This document shows positions 53,794 to 63,070 of a stretch of DNA of 64,000 nt, one piece after another. The notes under the pieces were generated by a model. It was not told the origin of the DNA. It saw only the letters and a program-made list of their open reading frames with translations, and searched no databases. The DNA is taken from NCBI GenBank assembly GCA_913065125.1, contig CAJYAG010000003.1:62001-126000 (forward strand), read 5' to 3'. Numbering within the stretch: the first letter of the stretch is position 1; every line of letters starts with the position of its first letter. Both the position numbers and the translations under genes were made by a program. The DNA is from an uncultured Flavobacteriaceae bacterium. Lineage in GTDB: Bacteria > Bacteroidota > Bacteroidia > Flavobacteriales > Flavobacteriaceae.

Positions 53794-53801
53794 TAGATTT
53801 G
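53794..53801 (+). promoter_or_regulatory. Putative -7 box of the ABC-F gene
   Basis: TAGATTTG (TAnnTTTG), predicted start near 53806, leader about 21 nt. No clear -33 TTG. Interlocked with the opposing box at 53808-53815. Confidence 0.45.
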
Positions 53802-53807
53802 CACTCA

Positions 53808-53815
53808 CAAAATTA
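53808..53815 (-). promoter_or_regulatory. Putative -7 box of the DUF983 gene
   Basis: Minus-strand TAATTTTG (TAnnTTTG), predicted start near 53802, leader about 30 nt to ATG at 53772. The two predicted transcripts overlap head to head. Confidence 0.45.
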
Positions 53816-53826
53816 CAAAAAAAAAG

Positions 53827-55746
53827 ATGCTTAACGTACATAATTTAACAGTCTCTTTTATGGGGACAGATTTATTTTCTGGAATCACTTTTAAATTAAA
53901 TAAAGGAGACAGAATTGGGTTGATAGGAAAAAATGGAGCAGGAAAATCTACACTGTTAAAAGTACTGTCAAAAGACATTGAAACCAACGGTGGTACAATG
54001 GCTTTTGATAAAGATGTAAAGATCGGGTTTTTACGTCAAGATATCGATTTTGTTGCAGGAAGAACCATTTTAGAAGAAGCGTATCAAGCCTTTGAAGAAA
54101 TTAAAGAAATTGAGCTAAAACTCGATGAAATTAATGAACAATTGGCTACAAGAACTGATTATGAAAGTGAAGAATACAGCCAGTTAATTCACGATTTAAC
54201 AGACAATACAGAACGTTACGAATTGCTTGGTGGTTATAATTATCAAGGTGATACAGAAAAGATCTTACAGGGTTTAGGTTTTAAAAGAGAAGATTTTGAC
54301 AAACTTACTGATACTTTTTCTGGAGGTTGGAGAATGCGAATTGAATTGGCAAAACTGTTATTACAAAATAACGATATTTTATTGTTAGATGAGCCAACAA
54401 ATCATTTAGATATCGAATCTATTATTTGGTTAGAAAACTTTTTAAAAGGATATTCTGGCGCAATTGTGTTGGTTTCGCATGATAAAATGTTCTTAGATAA
54501 TGTTACAAACCGTACCATAGAAATTTCTTTGGGACAGATTTACGATTACAAAAAACCCTATTCTCAATTCTTATTGTTAAGAGGAGAAATCAAGGAAAAA
54601 CAATTGCAAGCTCAGAAAAATCAAGATAGAGAAATCAAACAAAAGCAACATCTAATTGATAAATTTAAAGCCAAAGCAAGTAAAGCTTCAATGGCGCAAT
54701 CTTTAATGAAACAACTTGATAAAGTTGAACGTATTGAGGTTGATCAAGACGATAATGCAACAATGAATATTCGTTTTGCAAAATCAAAAGAACCTGGAAA
54801 AATTATTGTTGAAGCAGAAAATTTAAGTAAAAGTTACGGCGATAAGCATGTGTTAGAAAATGTAGATTTATTGATTGAGCGTAACAGCAGAATTGCATTT
54901 GTTGGTCAAAACGGACAAGGAAAATCGACGTTAGCAAAAATGATTGTTGGAGATATTCCGTTTAAAGGACATTTAAAATTGGGACATAATGTTGAAATCG
55001 GATATTTTGCTCAAAATCAATCAGAACATTTACCGCCAGAAAAAACAGTTTTACAGATCATGGAAGATGCCGCAACAGATTCTAACAGAGCACGCGTTAG
55101 AGATATGTTAGGTTCATTCTTATTTGGAGGTGACGCAGTAGATAAAAAAGCAAAAGTACTTTCTGGAGGAGAACGAAATCGTTTGGCGTTGTGTAAATTA
55201 TTGTTGTCTCCGTTTAATGTATTAATCATGGATGAGCCGACAAACCATTTAGATATTGCATCAAAAAATGTGTTGAAAGAGGCTTTAAAAAGTTTTAATG
55301 GAACGTTGATTTTAGTTTCGCACGATAGAGATTTTTTACAAGGATTAACAGATACAGTTTACGGTTTTAAAGACAAAGTAATCAAAGAATATTTAGGCGA
55401 TATTGATTATTTCTTAGAAGAACACAAAATGGAAAATTTACGTGAAGCTGAAAAGAGAACCATTGTTAAAGAAGTAAAAGTAACTGCAAAAAAAGAAGAT
55501 ACTCAATTTAGTAGAGAAGAGGAAAAAGAACTGAAAAAGTTAAAAAATAAATTATCTAAAATTGAATCTGAAATTGCTGATTTAGAATCTCAAATAGAAA
55601 AAACAGATTTAGAATTGGCAAACAATTACGATGAAGTTTCCTCTAGACCGAATTTCTTTGAAAAATACAAAGCTAAAAAAGCAAAAGTAGATGCATTAAT
55701 GGAAGAATGGGAATCAATTGAGGAGAAAGTTACAGCGATTTCGTAA
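53827..55746 (+). CDS. ABC-F family ATPase (translation factor-type)
   Basis: 639 residues, two ATP-binding cassettes without membrane segments: Walker A GKNGAGKST and GQNGQGKST, signatures FSGGWRMR and LSGGERNR, Walker B LLLDEPTNHLD and LIMDEPTNHLD, the inter-domain linker KFKAKASKASMAQS, and a C-terminal coiled coil (KKLKNKLSKIESEIADLESQ). This fits Uup/YdiF-like ribosome-associated ABC-F proteins; specific target (housekeeping versus antibiotic protection) is undecided. 10 nt before the deaminase-like gene. Confidence 0.93.
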   Translation: MLNVHNLTVSFMGTDLFSGITFKLNKGDRIGLIGKNGAGKSTLLKVLSKDIETNGGTMAFDKDVKIGFLRQDIDFVAGRTILEEAYQAFEEIKEIELKLDEINEQLATRTDYESEEYSQLIHDLTDNTERYELLGGYNYQGDTEKILQGLGFKREDFDKLTDTFSGGWRMRIELAKLLLQNNDILLLDEPTNHLDIESIIWLENFLKGYSGAIVLVSHDKMFLDNVTNRTIEISLGQIYDYKKPYSQFLLLRGEIKEKQLQAQKNQDREIKQKQHLIDKFKAKASKASMAQSLMKQLDKVERIEVDQDDNATMNIRFAKSKEPGKIIVEAENLSKSYGDKHVLENVDLLIERNSRIAFVGQNGQGKSTLAKMIVGDIPFKGHLKLGHNVEIGYFAQNQSEHLPPEKTVLQIMEDAATDSNRARVRDMLGSFLFGGDAVDKKAKVLSGGERNRLALCKLLLSPFNVLIMDEPTNHLDIASKNVLKEALKSFNGTLILVSHDRDFLQGLTDTVYGFKDKVIKEYLGDIDYFLEEHKMENLREAEKRTIVKEVKVTAKKEDTQFSREEEKELKKLKNKLSKIESEIADLESQIEKTDLELANNYDEVSSRPNFFEKYKAKKAKVDALMEEWESIEEKVTAIS

Positions 55747-55755
55747 CTTACTTCC

Positions 55756-56691
55756 ATGTTTAATTCTTTAATTAAATCTAAAAACCAAGAAATTCTTTTA
55801 CCAGAGTTAAAAGACAAGAATCTTCAACTCTTTATCAAACGAGAAGATAAAATTCATCCGCTTGTTTCTGGAAATAAATTCAGAAAACTTACATACAATA
55901 TTCAAGAAGCTAAAAGGTTAGAGCACGATACGTTGTTAACTTTTGGCGGCGCTTTTTCCAATCATATTTTAGCAACTGCAGTCGCTGGTAAATTAGCTGG
56001 TTTACAAACAATTGGTGTGATTCGTGGAGATGAATTGGCAAACGATTTACAAAAAACGCTAGCAAATAATTCAACATTACAACAAGCACACGAAAACGGA
56101 ATGCAATTCCATTTTGTATCGAGAGCATTGTATCGAGAAAAAACATCAAAATCGTTTCTCAATTCCTTAAAAAATAAATTTGGCGAATTTTATGTCGTTC
56201 CTGAAGGCGGAACCAACGAGTTGGCAATAAAAGGTTGCACAGAAATTTTAACAAATGAAGATGAAATTTTCGATTATATTTGTGTGGCAGTTGGAACAGG
56301 AGGAACCATTTCTGGATTGATAAAATCAGCAAAAAGTCATCAAAAAGTGCTTGGTTTTCCAGCATTAAAAGGTGATTTTTTACAACAAGAAATTGAAAAT
56401 TTTGTTGCTGAAACCAATAATTGGAGTTTAGTGCACGATTATCACTTGGGCGGTTATGCTAAATATAATGAAGCATTCATTTCTTTTATCAATCAGTTTA
56501 AAGAAGAAACCAATACTCCGTTAGATCCAATTTACACAGGAAAAATGCTTTATGGAATTGTAGATTTAATTAAAAAGAACTATTTTTCAGAAAATAGTAA
56601 AATTTTAGTCATTCATACTGGAGGTTTACAAGGAATAGCAGGTTTTAACGACAGGTTAGCAAAGAAAAATTTAGAATTAATTACAACTTAA
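55756..56691 (+). CDS. PLP-dependent ACC deaminase/D-cysteine desulfhydrase family enzyme
   Basis: 311 residues, fold type II PLP enzyme. SGNKFRKL carries the PLP Lys, TFGGAFSNH is the substrate-binding loop, and VGTGGTISG binds the PLP phosphate. Family members act on 1-aminocyclopropane-1-carboxylate or D-cysteine; the substrate cannot be fixed from these motifs. The stop shares one base with the next gene's start (TAATG). Confidence 0.9.
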   Translation: MFNSLIKSKNQEILLPELKDKNLQLFIKREDKIHPLVSGNKFRKLTYNIQEAKRLEHDTLLTFGGAFSNHILATAVAGKLAGLQTIGVIRGDELANDLQKTLANNSTLQQAHENGMQFHFVSRALYREKTSKSFLNSLKNKFGEFYVVPEGGTNELAIKGCTEILTNEDEIFDYICVAVGTGGTISGLIKSAKSHQKVLGFPALKGDFLQQEIENFVAETNNWSLVHDYHLGGYAKYNEAFISFINQFKEETNTPLDPIYTGKMLYGIVDLIKKNYFSENSKILVIHTGGLQGIAGFNDRLAKKNLELITT

Positions 56692-57554
56692 TGAAACTTA
56701 AATCGTACATAATAATTGCATTTCTTAGTTTCTTTATCGTTAGTTGTGGTACTAAAAAAAGTGTTGTTTCTTCAAAAAAGAAAGTCCCAAAAGAAACTAC
56801 TTCAATTAAAAAAATGCCATCTGTAAAACAGAATGCGCATGTAAAAAATCTTACTAAGAAAAATAAAAACCTAAACAAACACACACTTACGTATATTAAA
56901 AAATATGCGCCGTTAGCAGTAATAAAAATGCATGAATATAAAATTCCGGCAAGTATTACGTTAGCACAAGGAATTTTAGAATCTGGAAATGGTAGAAGTA
57001 CGTTGGCATCAAAATCTAACAATCATTTCGGAATTAAATGTCATACAGGCTGGACTGGAAAAAGAGTGTATCATGATGATGATAAAAAAGATGATTGTTT
57101 TCGAAAATATAAATATGTAGAAAATTCATACAACGATCATTCTAAGTTTTTAACAGGAAGAAAACGCTATGCATTTCTGTTTAATTATAGAACATCAGAT
57201 TATAAAAAATGGGCAAAAGGATTAAAAAAAGCGGGTTATGCAACTGATAGAAAATATCCAACAAAACTGATTACCATTATTGAGAATTATAAATTGTATG
57301 AATTTGATAAGGTTAAAAAAACTGATTTAAAAAAATATCAAAAAGAAGTAAAAAACACAAAGCCAAAAAGTACTTCTGTAAAAACAACTACAAAAACGAC
57401 AAAAGTGCTTTCAGGAAAAACACATACCGTTAAAAAAGGAGAAACTTTATATTCTATTTCTAGAAAATATAAAATTACTGTTCAGCAATTAAAGAAAAGC
57501 AATAATTTATCAGGCAATACAATTAGTATTGGCCAGAAATTAATAATAAAATAA
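56691..57554 (+). CDS. Glucosaminidase lipoprotein with LysM
   Basis: 287 residues; lipobox at C19 (FFIVSC), a Lys-rich spacer, a glucosaminidase (FlgJ-like) domain with catalytic Glu in GILESGNGRS followed by NNHFGIKCHTGWTG, and a C-terminal LysM peptidoglycan-binding module (HTVKKGETLYSISRKYKI). Predicted to cut cell-wall glycan strands, anchored in the outer membrane. One-base overlap with the deaminase-like gene, so probably co-transcribed. Confidence 0.93.
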   Translation: MKLKSYIIIAFLSFFIVSCGTKKSVVSSKKKVPKETTSIKKMPSVKQNAHVKNLTKKNKNLNKHTLTYIKKYAPLAVIKMHEYKIPASITLAQGILESGNGRSTLASKSNNHFGIKCHTGWTGKRVYHDDDKKDDCFRKYKYVENSYNDHSKFLTGRKRYAFLFNYRTSDYKKWAKGLKKAGYATDRKYPTKLITIIENYKLYEFDKVKKTDLKKYQKEVKNTKPKSTSVKTTTKTTKVLSGKTHTVKKGETLYSISRKYKITVQQLKKSNNLSGNTISIGQKLIIK

Positions 57555-57563
57555 GATCATTTA

Positions 57564-58079
57564 ATGAAAATCATTAAAGCTGTAAAAGGAAAGTTTCCGC
57601 AAATTCCAGAAGATTGTTTTGTTGCAGAAAATGCAACAATTGTTGGCGAAGTTTCAATGGGGAAAAATTGTAGTGTTTGGTACAATGCTGTAATTAGAGG
57701 CGATGTTCATTTTATAAAAATGGGCGATAAAGTAAATGTGCAAGATGGCGCAATAATTCATGCAACCTATCAAAAATCACCAACAACAATTGGCAATAAT
57801 GTTTCCATTGGTCATAATGCAATTGTGCACGGATGTACAATTCATGATAATGTACTAATCGGAATGGGAAGTATTATTATGGATGATTGTGTAATAGAAA
57901 GTAACTCAATTATTGCAGCTGGTGCGGTTGTTTCTAAAAATACTAGAGTAGAAAGTGGGACTATTTATGCGGGGATTCCGGCTAAAAAAATAAAAGACAT
58001 TTCTAAGGAATTAATTTCTGGAGAAATAGATAGAATTGCCAATAATTATGTAGAATATGCGAGTTGGTTTAAAGAATAG
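57564..58079 (+). CDS. Gamma-carbonic anhydrase family protein
   Basis: 171 residues folding as a left-handed beta helix of hexapeptide repeats. The three metal His of the gamma class are at IIHATY and IGHNAIVHGC; the VWYNAVIRGDV region matches CamH/YrdA-like members. These may hydrate CO2 or serve as acyl-transferase-like proteins; activity is not certain. Ten nt after the glucosaminidase gene. Confidence 0.93.
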   Translation: MKIIKAVKGKFPQIPEDCFVAENATIVGEVSMGKNCSVWYNAVIRGDVHFIKMGDKVNVQDGAIIHATYQKSPTTIGNNVSIGHNAIVHGCTIHDNVLIGMGSIIMDDCVIESNSIIAAGAVVSKNTRVESGTIYAGIPAKKIKDISKELISGEIDRIANNYVEYASWFKE

Positions 58080-58085
58080 AAAATG

Positions 58086-58125
58086 AAAAACCCGATGAAC
58101 TCTCACATAACACCGGGCTTTTTGT
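58086..58125. terminator. Terminator between convergent gamma-CA and Spy-like genes
   Basis: CCCGATG (58091-58097) facing CACCGGG (58111-58117), flanked by A and T runs. On the minus strand all seven pairs form (one G-T); on the plus strand one pair is A-C, so it should work better for the minus-strand gene. Confidence 0.65.
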
Positions 58126-58155
58126 ATTAATCAATCAAACAAATACATTTATTTT

Positions 58156-58749
58156 CTAACGCTTTCCTTGTCCGCGTTTTTTCATTTTTCCTTTCTTATT
58201 TTTCATCTTCTTTTTTGCTGCCATTCTCTTTTTAGCATGACCAACTTTACGCTTTTGTAATTTTGTGAATTTTGCATATTGTTCTGGAGATAAGATTTTT
58301 TTCATCTTAGCTTGAAACTCAATTCTGTTATCTAAGGCATCATTTGCAGTATCAAAATCTATTTTTGCTCTTCCGCGTCCTCTTCTCATTAAAGTAGCAT
58401 CTTCTTTTTTAAATTCTCCCGATTTGATAGCTTTTCCCACTCTCTCTTTAAAGTCAGCTTTGTCTTTACTTTCTTTTTTGATTTTTGCTAATTTTGTTCT
58501 AGACGCCAATGCATCTTTTCTCATTTTGTCTCCCTTTACCTTTCTTTGTTTCCCCATTTCTGTATACAAAGCAGTAATTTTTTTAGTTTGATCTTTCGTT
58601 AAATCTAACTGTAGCGCCATTTTTTTTACAGATAATGTTGCGCGTTGTTCTGGAGTCATAGTATCAGCTTTTGCCATTCTTTTTCTTTGTTGAGAAAATC
58701 CTGACGAAACTGTAAATATAAATGCTAATGCGAATGCTATTTTTTTCAT
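58156..58749 (-). CDS. Spy/CpxP-like periplasmic protein with Lys-rich tail
   Basis: 197 residues; signal peptide (MKKIAFALAFIFTVSSGFSQ), then all-helical sequence containing LTKDQTKKI and LSPEQYAKF, the LTxxQ-type motif of Spy/CpxP-like proteins, and a strongly basic C-terminal tail (AAKKKMKNKKGKMKKRGQGKR). Expected to be periplasmic; Spy/CpxP act as stress chaperones and regulators elsewhere. The basic tail is unusual for an exported protein and might bind nucleic acid, anionic lipid or wall polymer. Confidence 0.82.
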   Translation of the reverse strand: MKKIAFALAFIFTVSSGFSQQRKRMAKADTMTPEQRATLSVKKMALQLDLTKDQTKKITALYTEMGKQRKVKGDKMRKDALASRTKLAKIKKESKDKADFKERVGKAIKSGEFKKEDATLMRRGRGRAKIDFDTANDALDNRIEFQAKMKKILSPEQYAKFTKLQKRKVGHAKKRMAAKKKMKNKKGKMKKRGQGKR

Positions 58750-58809
58750 GGTTTAAAATTTTAAATGTTATTTAATATGCTTCTATGACATTAGAAAAAT
58801 GAAAAGGTT

Positions 58810-58817
58810 TAAATTTG
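58810..58817 (+). promoter_or_regulatory. Putative -7 box of the MscS-type gene
   Basis: TAAATTTG (TAnnTTTG), start near 58822, leader about 38 nt. No clear -33 TTG. Confidence 0.4.
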
Positions 58818-58859
58818 TGTTTTTTTTTAACATTCGATTAACATAAAAGAAGTCCTAAA

Positions 58860-60476
58860 ATGAAAAGATTACTACTAATTTTTTTACTATTTACAGCAGT
58901 TGTATCTGCCCAAGATTCTATTAAAGTAAATCTTAAAAACCCTAATGCTACTGTATATACACATTTGTATTTTTTACAATCAGATTCTTATCAACCAGAG
59001 AAATCGGCACAAACTATTTTTCCGAATTCAACCAAAAAACCTAAAGTTGCTGCGATTAAATTAAAGCAGATTTTAGATGGAAAAGGATTGTTTGTAGATT
59101 TTAAACAAGTGCCAACAGATGCTAACTATAAAGACTCTTTAGCATATGATAATTCACATAAATATGTTTTATTTCCAGAAGTATTGCCTCTTATTTCCGT
59201 TGAGAAAATTGGAGGAAATTGGTATTATTCTCAAGAAACAATATCAAATTTAGATAAAATTTATAATGATATTTTTCCTTGGTATGTATTAGAATTTGAA
59301 AAAATAATGCCTGAGTTTGCTCAAAAAAAAATTTTAAATATTGAAATTTGGAAATTCTTAGGATTATTACTTATGTTGCTTATAGCAGTTTTATTACATG
59401 CTATTTTTAAACGTATTATTTACTTTGTACTTCATAAGATCCACAATTCTTTTATTCGAAATAACAGCTTAACTGTTGCAAAGGTATTAAAGAAATTAGC
59501 ACATCCAATAAGTTTATTAATTGCGTTAAGTTTTATTGATAAAATTTATCCTTCTTTACAGTTCGGACTAGCAATTAACAAATGGGCGTTTATTGGATTG
59601 AATATAACACAAACTGTTTTTTGGATTTATATTTTCTTGCAATTAGTAACGGTAGCCATGCATGTGTATTCTGAGCTTACAGCAAAAACTCAAAGCAAAT
59701 TAGACGACCAACTGGTTCCTATTTTAAATAACTTTTTAAAAGGAATTGTCATTTTTGTTGGAGTTCTAAAAATGTTAACAGTTTTCGGAATTGATACTAC
59801 AGCAGTAATTGCAGGAGCATCAATTGGTGGTTTGGCTGTTGCTTTGGCTTCTCAAGATACGGTGAAAAATTTGATAGGGACTTTTATGATTTTCCTTGAT
59901 AAACCTTTTCATATTGGAGATTGGATTGAAGCTGGCGGAGTAGAAGGTTCTGTAGAAGAAGTTGGATTTAGATCTTCAAGAATTAGAGCTGCGGATACTT
60001 CTATATTTCAAATTCCAAATAGTAAATTGTCTGAAATTGTCATCAACAATAAAGGTTTGCGTTTGTATAGAAGATATAACACCAATGTGGGTCTTCGTTA
60101 TGATACACCACCAGAATTGATTGAAGCTTTTGTAAAAGGAGTTAGAGAAATTATTATTGCGCACCCAGAAACGCGTTCTGAGCCAGATTCTTATAATGTA
60201 GAGTTTACAGGTTTTGGAGATTCTTCTTTATTGATTTTAATTAACGTTTATTTTAAAAGTTTGGCTTGGGGAGTAGAACAATCTTCTAAACATAAATTGC
60301 ATATTGCCATAGTAAAGTTAGCTAAAGAGTTAGGTGTTGATTTTGCATTCCCTTCTTCAACTGTTATGATAGAGCAATTTCCAGAGAAACAAAGTTTGGA
60401 TTTAAAATACAATATAGATCAAAAACGAATAGATGAGGTTATTAAAAACCAATTAGAAAATTTTAACAAGAAGTAG
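58860..60476 (+). CDS. MscS-type mechanosensitive channel with periplasmic N-terminal domain
   Basis: 538 residues. Signal peptide (MKRLLLIFLLFTAVVSA), a periplasmic domain to about 155, membrane helices (about 162-184, 210-232, 240-265, 290-315), then the MscS pore and cytoplasmic domain: SIGGLAVALASQDTVKNLIG, FHIGDWIEAGGVEGSVEEVGFRS, and PNSKLSE. Opens under membrane tension to release solutes. Larger than E. coli MscS because of the added N-terminal region. Monocistronic with a strong terminator. Confidence 0.94.
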   Translation: MKRLLLIFLLFTAVVSAQDSIKVNLKNPNATVYTHLYFLQSDSYQPEKSAQTIFPNSTKKPKVAAIKLKQILDGKGLFVDFKQVPTDANYKDSLAYDNSHKYVLFPEVLPLISVEKIGGNWYYSQETISNLDKIYNDIFPWYVLEFEKIMPEFAQKKILNIEIWKFLGLLLMLLIAVLLHAIFKRIIYFVLHKIHNSFIRNNSLTVAKVLKKLAHPISLLIALSFIDKIYPSLQFGLAINKWAFIGLNITQTVFWIYIFLQLVTVAMHVYSELTAKTQSKLDDQLVPILNNFLKGIVIFVGVLKMLTVFGIDTTAVIAGASIGGLAVALASQDTVKNLIGTFMIFLDKPFHIGDWIEAGGVEGSVEEVGFRSSRIRAADTSIFQIPNSKLSEIVINNKGLRLYRRYNTNVGLRYDTPPELIEAFVKGVREIIIAHPETRSEPDSYNVEFTGFGDSSLLILINVYFKSLAWGVEQSSKHKLHIAIVKLAKELGVDFAFPSSTVMIEQFPEKQSLDLKYNIDQKRIDEVIKNQLENFNKK

Positions 60477-60492
60477 TGTGAGAATTGAGCAA

Positions 60493-60531
60493 ATAAAAAG
60501 CCTTACCAAATTTGGTAAGGCTTTTTTTATT
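60493..60531 (+). terminator. Terminator of the MscS-type gene
   Basis: Perfect stem GCCTTACCAAA/TTTGGTAAGGC (60500-60521), followed by T8, 23 nt after the stop. The A run on the left could also serve the convergent metalloprotease gene. Confidence 0.9.
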
Positions 60532-60544
60532 GTAAAGTTAATTA

Positions 60545-62980
60545 TTATTTAGGATCTAAAATAGCATCAATTCTTTCTAAAATATCTCTTAGGTGATATC
60601 TTGTAATTGTATTTGGCGCAGTAGCAACTGCTTTTCTAACTTCGGTTTTAATTCTATTTAACTCACCTCTAACAATAGGTTTAACATCAGAAATATCAAC
60701 TCCTTTTTCCATTAAATCACCTAAAACACTAATATGTGTTCTTTGTAAATTTCTTCTGTAAGTATCGATCGACTTTCTAGAATATAATTCCGCCCAAATA
60801 CCTCTTCTTAAATCATACATTAATGATAAAACCGTATATGCTTTTGAACCGTTTAACGTTTCGTTGTCAATCATTCTAACAATTCTTCGATCTCTTAAAA
60901 GATTTCTTAAAGTTCTTGTTTGCATTCCTTTTATTCTATCAGAAACACCAGAAGATTCTGTTCTATCAATAATTTCTTTGTTAATTACCCAAGTTGGTGT
61001 TTTAAACAATTGATCGTTTAAATATTTAACAGCTTCTTTTTGACGAGCTTTAGAAACATGTGTGTAAATTGCACCTGCTTGATCGGAAGTTTTATTGTCT
61101 TCTATAACACCTCCAACAATTGTTGTAACGTGTCCAGAATATCTGTTAAATTGAGAAAGTACATGTCCATACATATCTTTTAAATCAGAATAATTTTCTC
61201 CTTTTTTACTTGTCCATTTTATTAAGTTTGGTACAATACGTTTTAAGTTAGCAATACCATACATACTTGCTTTTACTCCGTCATCACCTAAATCTTCAGT
61301 TTGAGAACTAGGGTCAATTCCGTTATTTCTTCCAAAACGATACCATGGATTTCCAGCATGTTTTAAAATCCAACTATCTAAAATAGGTTTTTCTTCTTCT
61401 GCTGTTTTCCCTAAGATTGGACGATAACCCCAGTTGATGGCATGTTTATCATACACGCCAATATTTGGCATTAAAGCAACACCTTTATCTCCCGGTTGTG
61501 CAACGTAATTAAAACGCGCATAATCCATAATAGATGGTGCCGTTCCGAATTTTTTCGTAAAAGTAGCAGAACGTAAAGAATCTACTGGGTATGCAGAACT
61601 ACTTCCCATATTATGTGGTAAACCAATTGTGTGTCCTAATTCGTGAGAAGAAACAAACTTAATTAATTCTCCCATCACTTCAGTTTTAAACCCAACTCTT
61701 TGTGCTTCTGGATTGATTGCAGCAGTTTGTACAAAGTACCAACCTTGTAATAAACTCATAACATTATGATACCAGTTGATATCCGATTCTAAAATTTCTC
61801 CAGAACGTGGATCACTCACGTGAGGTCCGTTTGCATTCGGAATTGGAGAAGCCAAATAACGAATTACAGAATAACGAATGTCTTCTGGACTGTATTCTGG
61901 GTCTTCTTCTTCAGTTGGAGCTCTTTTTGCTACAATAGCATTTTTAAAACCTGCTGCTTCAAAAGCAACATTCCAATCGTTTACACCTTGTATAATAAAA
62001 GGAACCCATTCTTCTGGAGTTGCTCTATCTACATAATACACAATTTGTTTTTTTGGCTCAACTAATTCACCTCTATTAAATTTAGCAATATCTTCTTCTT
62101 TAACCTCTAATCTATAACGATCTAAGTATCTTACAGTTTTACTTTTTTGATCAGCTAAACCATAATCTACTTGAGATCTAGCAAACCATCCAACTCTTTC
62201 GTCTGCATAACGACGTTTCATCGGAACTTTTGGTAATAAAATCATTGAGTTACTCATCTCTAAAGAAATTGAACCTACGCTAGAGTTAGAAGGAGGAGCA
62301 GCCGAAGCATACGTTTTTACGTCTCTAATTTCTATATTCTGAGGATAACTGTTAATTCTATCAATAAAAGAGCGTTTAGCATCTAATCTTGACACCTTTA
62401 ATCTTTTTCTGTAAAATGATGGTAACCCAATTGCAGCAACATCTGTAGTAAATAAAGTTGTTGCATCAATTACAGTGGCTCCATTATCTTTGTTAATTGC
62501 AAGGATAGGAAACGCGTACAATATTGGGGCAAAATTAGAATTTGCTACTGCCTCATGTACTGGTAAATTTTTATCAGCAACTACATTCTGAGAAATAACT
62601 CTTAATAAGATTTTTTTGTCTTTACGTTCCCAACGTAACATTTGTGTGTTTGTTTTTCCACCACCAAAACCTAGTCCGTTGGCAGTTTTAGCAATTCTAG
62701 TTACCATTAGCATATCTCTGCCTAAAAGCGAATCTGGAATTTCAAATAAATACGCTTCATCTTTTTTGTGAACGCTAAATAAACCTGCATCTGTTTTTAC
62801 ATCCTTTGTAACAACTGATGCATAAGGTTGAATGTCTCCTTTTTTAGGTTTTGGAGCCGGTTTTACTACTGTTTTTGTGTCTTTTTCGTTTTTTTTCTTC
62901 TTTCGTTGTGCATCAGCATTTACAGAAAAACCAAAAACAAATAAAACAACTAATACTCTCGAAATTACTTTTTGTATCAT
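60545..62980 (-). CDS. Zinc-dependent metalloprotease (DUF5117/DUF5118 type)
   Basis: 811 residues; signal peptide (MIQKVISRVLVVLFVFGFSVNADAQ), Lys/Pro-rich spacer, then long N-terminal domains and the HELGHTIGLPH motif (HExxHxxGxxH) near residue 450, typical of metzincin-like proteases. Flavobacteria encode several such DUF5117/DUF5118 proteins. No recognisable T9SS C-terminal sorting domain, so export by Sec into periplasm or outer membrane is more likely. Confidence 0.92.
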   Translation of the reverse strand: MIQKVISRVLVVLFVFGFSVNADAQRKKKKNEKDTKTVVKPAPKPKKGDIQPYASVVTKDVKTDAGLFSVHKKDEAYLFEIPDSLLGRDMLMVTRIAKTANGLGFGGGKTNTQMLRWERKDKKILLRVISQNVVADKNLPVHEAVANSNFAPILYAFPILAINKDNGATVIDATTLFTTDVAAIGLPSFYRKRLKVSRLDAKRSFIDRINSYPQNIEIRDVKTYASAAPPSNSSVGSISLEMSNSMILLPKVPMKRRYADERVGWFARSQVDYGLADQKSKTVRYLDRYRLEVKEEDIAKFNRGELVEPKKQIVYYVDRATPEEWVPFIIQGVNDWNVAFEAAGFKNAIVAKRAPTEEEDPEYSPEDIRYSVIRYLASPIPNANGPHVSDPRSGEILESDINWYHNVMSLLQGWYFVQTAAINPEAQRVGFKTEVMGELIKFVSSHELGHTIGLPHNMGSSSAYPVDSLRSATFTKKFGTAPSIMDYARFNYVAQPGDKGVALMPNIGVYDKHAINWGYRPILGKTAEEEKPILDSWILKHAGNPWYRFGRNNGIDPSSQTEDLGDDGVKASMYGIANLKRIVPNLIKWTSKKGENYSDLKDMYGHVLSQFNRYSGHVTTIVGGVIEDNKTSDQAGAIYTHVSKARQKEAVKYLNDQLFKTPTWVINKEIIDRTESSGVSDRIKGMQTRTLRNLLRDRRIVRMIDNETLNGSKAYTVLSLMYDLRRGIWAELYSRKSIDTYRRNLQRTHISVLGDLMEKGVDISDVKPIVRGELNRIKTEVRKAVATAPNTITRYHLRDILERIDAILDPK

Positions 62981-63070
62981 GATTTATATATTAAAGTTTG
63001 TGTTATTAAAAATAAGTTTTCGAATTTACCATTTATTAAAAATAAGAATCTTAAATAAATGTTAAAGACG

